Shown in pieces: positions 7,234 to 8,634 of a DNA stretch of 8,634 nucleotides. This stretch comes from Phycisphaerae bacterium (GTDB lineage Bacteria > Planctomycetota > Phycisphaerae > UBA1845 > Fen-1342): contig JAGVEP010000468.1 in the NCBI GenBank assembly GCA_020058145.1, positions 1-8,634 of the forward strand. The letters run 5' to 3'. A program made the position numbers and the translations under genes. The notes under the pieces are model-generated. The model ran no database searches and was not told the DNA's origin. It was given only the letters and a program-made list of their open reading frames with translations. The first letter of the stretch is position 1. Each line of letters begins with the position of its first letter.

Positions 7234-7262
7234 CCCACGCTGGCGCGTAGGGCTCGGACGGG
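7234..7262 (-). repeat. Hairpin repeat, copy 2 (inverted)
   Basis: Read on the minus strand, this matches copy 1 at 24 of 29 positions. The first 13 bases (minus-strand CCCGTCCGAGCCC, 7250-7262) are identical, as is the GCGCCAGC core. The five differences fall in the stem. With the next base (7233) it still folds into eight pairs around GCCA: CCCTACGC against GCGTGGGG, with one G-T wobble. Copies 1 and 2 face each other across about 50 bp, like a BIME pair. Confidence 0.7.
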
Positions 7263-7312
7263 ACGGTTTTCGATAGAACAGGGCGTGCTCGCCTACCGCT
7301 CCGGACGCAACA

Positions 7313-7345
7313 GGACCGGCCCGGTCCCGTTTTTCTGCGTTTTTT
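7313..7345 (+). terminator. Terminator-like hairpin with two T tracts
   Basis: GGACCG (7313-7318), loop GCC, CGGTCC (7322-7327), then TTTTT (7330-7334) and TTTTTT (7340-7345). This is a 6-bp GC-rich stem followed directly by T tracts in DNA that is otherwise poor in T. It lies about 200 nt after putA and just before the pilin promoter candidate, so it would insulate the pilin gene from read-through. It could alternatively end a short transcript starting inside the gap. Confidence 0.55.
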
Positions 7346-7358
7346 CCACCATTTTTGC

Positions 7359-7388
7359 TTGCCGTGGCTCGGGCCGAGTGGTAATAAT
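7359..7388 (+). promoter_or_regulatory. Candidate promoter for the pseudopilin gene
   Basis: TTGCCG (7359-7364), an 18-nt spacer and AATAAT (7383-7388, within GGTAATAATAG) match the -35 and -10 consensus at 4/6 and 5/6. The -35 hexamer and spacer length are the same as in the putA promoter candidate. Transcription would begin near 7395, which argues against the in-frame ATG at 7391 as the translation start and leaves a leader of about 68 nt. Confidence 0.5.
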
Positions 7389-7400
7389 AGATGGAAGCCT

Positions 7401-7417
7401 CGGCGCGCTGCGCGCCG
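7401..7417 (+). other. Hairpin in the pseudopilin mRNA leader
   Basis: CGGCGCG (7401-7407), loop CTG, CGCGCCG (7411-7417) form a perfect 7-bp stem immediately after the predicted transcription start. It lacks a T tract, so it is not a terminator. A 5' stem of this kind could stabilise the mRNA; that role is inference. Confidence 0.45.
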
Positions 7418-7462
7418 GACGGAACTGATACCTCTTCATGTCAAGGAAGTGAGGTGCTGCGC

Positions 7463-8524
7463 ATGTGTTGTACCCAAGGTGTGCCGTGCGGCTGTAGTTG
7501 GCGGAGGCGGGCCTTCACGCTGATCGAGCTGTTGGTCGTTGTGGCCATCATTGCTCTGCTCATCGGAATCCTGTTGCCCTCGCTCAGCAAGGCCCGTGAA
7601 TCCGCCAAAAAGGTCAAGACCCAGGCGCTGATGAAGGAAATCGGCAACGGGCTGGAAGTGTTCCGCACCGACAACGAAGCGGACCTTAAAGGTCAGAACT
7701 ATCCGTCGTCGCATTGCGGGGATGATCCGACCGAAGCCGGTGCCGCGTTCCAGATGTTCGGCACCCAATTGCTGGTGCGCTACTTGATGGGCAAGGACCT
7801 TCAGGGCTATGTCGCCCCGCGCACCGTGCCGAGGAGCTATTGGGACGCTGAGTTGGACTGGCAGCAAAAGGGCTGGTACGACAAGCCGGGCGACCCCGAT
7901 TTTCCCGCGGGCGCGACCGCGGCCTTCGCGCGCTGTGGACCTTACATCACCGCGGACGCGGTAAAGGTCAAGGCGCCGAAGGACTTGCCTGGGTTTAACC
8001 ATAGCAGCACCGATCCAAAAGACACCAACCTGCTCATGATCGACACCTTCGAGATGCCGATCCTCTACTACGCGGCCGATTCCCGCTACGCCGACGTCCC
8101 GAATGCCAACATCGCCACCACCAAGTATTTGGCTAGCACCGACCCCAACATTCCGGGTATGGGTTACCCCGGCATTTACAACTTCGGCGACAACGCACTT
8201 CTAACCGGTGGTTGGGCCTGCGCCTGTGCGCCTAGCGGTCTTTGTTCGTGCGATCACTTTGACCCACCCAATCTCGGCGGCAGCTCTGACCCGAACGCGT
8301 CTTGGTTCCCCGAAGGCTGGGTCGACGAGGCGCCGGATTGGACCACCGCGGTTTCGACCATGGGCAACTCGTTCCCATACTTCATCATGAACAAGACGGC
8401 CTTCGATTCCACTCCGACCGACCGGAAGACGGTCCAGCCGGTTCGCAAGGACAATTTCATCCTGCTCAGCCCGGGCAAAGACGGGCGGTTTGGGACGACT
8501 GACGACATCACGAATTTCCAGTAG
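7463..8524 (+). CDS. Pseudopilin-like protein with prepilin N-terminal cleavage/methylation motif
   Basis: A 353-residue type II secretion/type IV pilin-like protein. RRRA|FTLIELLVV at 14-26 is the prepilin peptidase site: cleavage after A17, F18 to be N-methylated, E22 as the +5 glutamate, with the hydrophobic helix to about residue 41 and LLPSLSKAR following. The -1 residue is Ala, not the usual Gly; in my knowledge this is tolerated in planctomycetes. The 17-residue leader contains four cysteines. After a helical stalk comes a globular domain with PILYY (199-203), a cysteine cluster C253-A-C255...C261-S-C263, and the C-terminal GKDGRFGTTDDI (338-349), like the GspG-family Asp-rich end that may bind calcium. 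The ATG is chosen because GAGGTG (7451-7456) is 6 nt upstream. GTG at 7454 and ATG at 7391 are in frame but less likely. It stands alone, without GspE/GspF/PilD genes. The exact role (secretion, pilus or surface structure) is unknown. Confidence 0.9.
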   Translation: MCCTQGVPCGCSWRRRAFTLIELLVVVAIIALLIGILLPSLSKARESAKKVKTQALMKEIGNGLEVFRTDNEADLKGQNYPSSHCGDDPTEAGAAFQMFGTQLLVRYLMGKDLQGYVAPRTVPRSYWDAELDWQQKGWYDKPGDPDFPAGATAAFARCGPYITADAVKVKAPKDLPGFNHSSTDPKDTNLLMIDTFEMPILYYAADSRYADVPNANIATTKYLASTDPNIPGMGYPGIYNFGDNALLTGGWACACAPSGLCSCDHFDPPNLGGSSDPNASWFPEGWVDEAPDWTTAVSTMGNSFPYFIMNKTAFDSTPTDRKTVQPVRKDNFILLSPGKDGRFGTTDDITNFQ

Positions 8525-8561
8525 TGCCACACGGCCGCAACGGCACGTAGATACGGGACAG

Positions 8562-8590
8562 CAGGCCGGGTCGTCCGACCCGGCCTGTTT
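8562..8590 (+). terminator. Intrinsic terminator of the pseudopilin gene
   Basis: A perfect 12-bp inverted repeat, CAGGCCGGGTCG (8562-8573) and CGACCCGGCCTG (8576-8587), starts 38 nt after the stop codon and is followed by TTTCCTGTT. The T tract is short, but stem strength and position make a terminator the obvious reading. In practice the two innermost pairs would open to form the loop. Confidence 0.75.
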
Positions 8591-8606
8591 CCTGTTCGGA
8601 AATCAT

Positions 8607-8634
8607 CCCGTCCGAGCCCCCGGCGCCAGCCGGG
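8607..8634 (+). repeat. Hairpin repeat, copy 3 (cut by window end)
   Basis: These 28 bases are identical to 7155-7182, in the same orientation. The window ends two bases before the stem would be complete. Together with copy 1 it flanks the pseudopilin gene as direct repeats 1452 bp apart. Confidence 0.8.

Larger units (their letters stand above)
7113..7462. other. putA to pseudopilin intergenic region, no gene
   Basis: This 350-bp gap has no open frame with family features. It holds, in order, the 12-mer tandem repeat, the facing hairpin repeats (copies 1 and 2), the T-tract terminator, the pilin promoter candidate, the leader hairpin and the pilin ribosome site. Short frames crossing it are composed of low-information Arg/Pro/Ala-rich sequence and show no ribosome site. 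Confidence 0.7.

Noticed and set aside
7391..7462. ATG at 7391 as the start of the pseudopilin
   Set aside because: It would coincide with the predicted transcription start, has no ribosome site, and would give an overlong leader. ATG at 7463 has GAGGTG at good spacing.
1..8634. A new defence, toxin-antitoxin, CRISPR, retron or mobile gene cluster
   Set aside because: All large frames are housekeeping enzymes, a pilin-like protein and one membrane protein. No reverse transcriptase, nuclease, transposase, integrase or spaced repeat array was seen.

Overview
The window is about 8.6 kb of high-GC bacterial DNA. Three things point to a member of the Planctomycetota, probably near the Phycisphaerae: a single-gene pseudopilin with an AFTLIELLVV(V)AIIALLIGILLPSLSKAR-type N-terminus, a multi-pass membrane protein carrying a C-x2-C-GYDLT...C-x2-C-G zinc ribbon, and intergenic GC-rich palindromic repeats of a kind I associate with that phylum. 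No rRNA, tRNA, CRISPR array, transposase or phage gene is visible.

Layout, left to right. (1) 122-1588, minus strand: an uncharacterised polytopic membrane protein with a central zinc ribbon. (2) 1589-1676: a short divergent control region with one perfect GC palindrome. (3) 1677-2693, plus: a complete class I ketol-acid reductoisomerase (ilvC-type, branched-chain amino acid biosynthesis) starting at GTG and standing without other ilv genes. (4) 2707-3795, minus: glycine-cleavage T protein (gcvT), convergent with ilvC, with a 13-bp gap. (5) 3796-4013: a divergent gcvT/putA control region with a good candidate promoter towards putA. (6) 4014-7112, plus: a complete two-domain PutA (proline dehydrogenase plus glutamate-semialdehyde dehydrogenase) without the DNA-binding domain. 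(7) 7113-7462: an intergenic stretch with a pair of inverted hairpin repeats, a terminator-like hairpin with T tracts, a promoter candidate and a leader hairpin. (8) 7463-8524, plus: a type II/IV-like pseudopilin, followed by a strong 12-bp terminator stem and a third copy of the hairpin repeat cut by the window edge.

Functionally, the middle of the window is amino acid metabolism: PutA takes proline to glutamate, GcvT passes the glycine methylene carbon to tetrahydrofolate, and KARI makes branched-chain precursors. The genes are arranged as separate single transcription units, not as a pathway operon. I see no convincing new defence or mobile system. The most interesting signals are the hairpin repeat family, whose two inverted copies differ by changes that preserve the stem, the unusual zinc-ribbon membrane protein, and the cysteine-rich features of the orphan pseudopilin.
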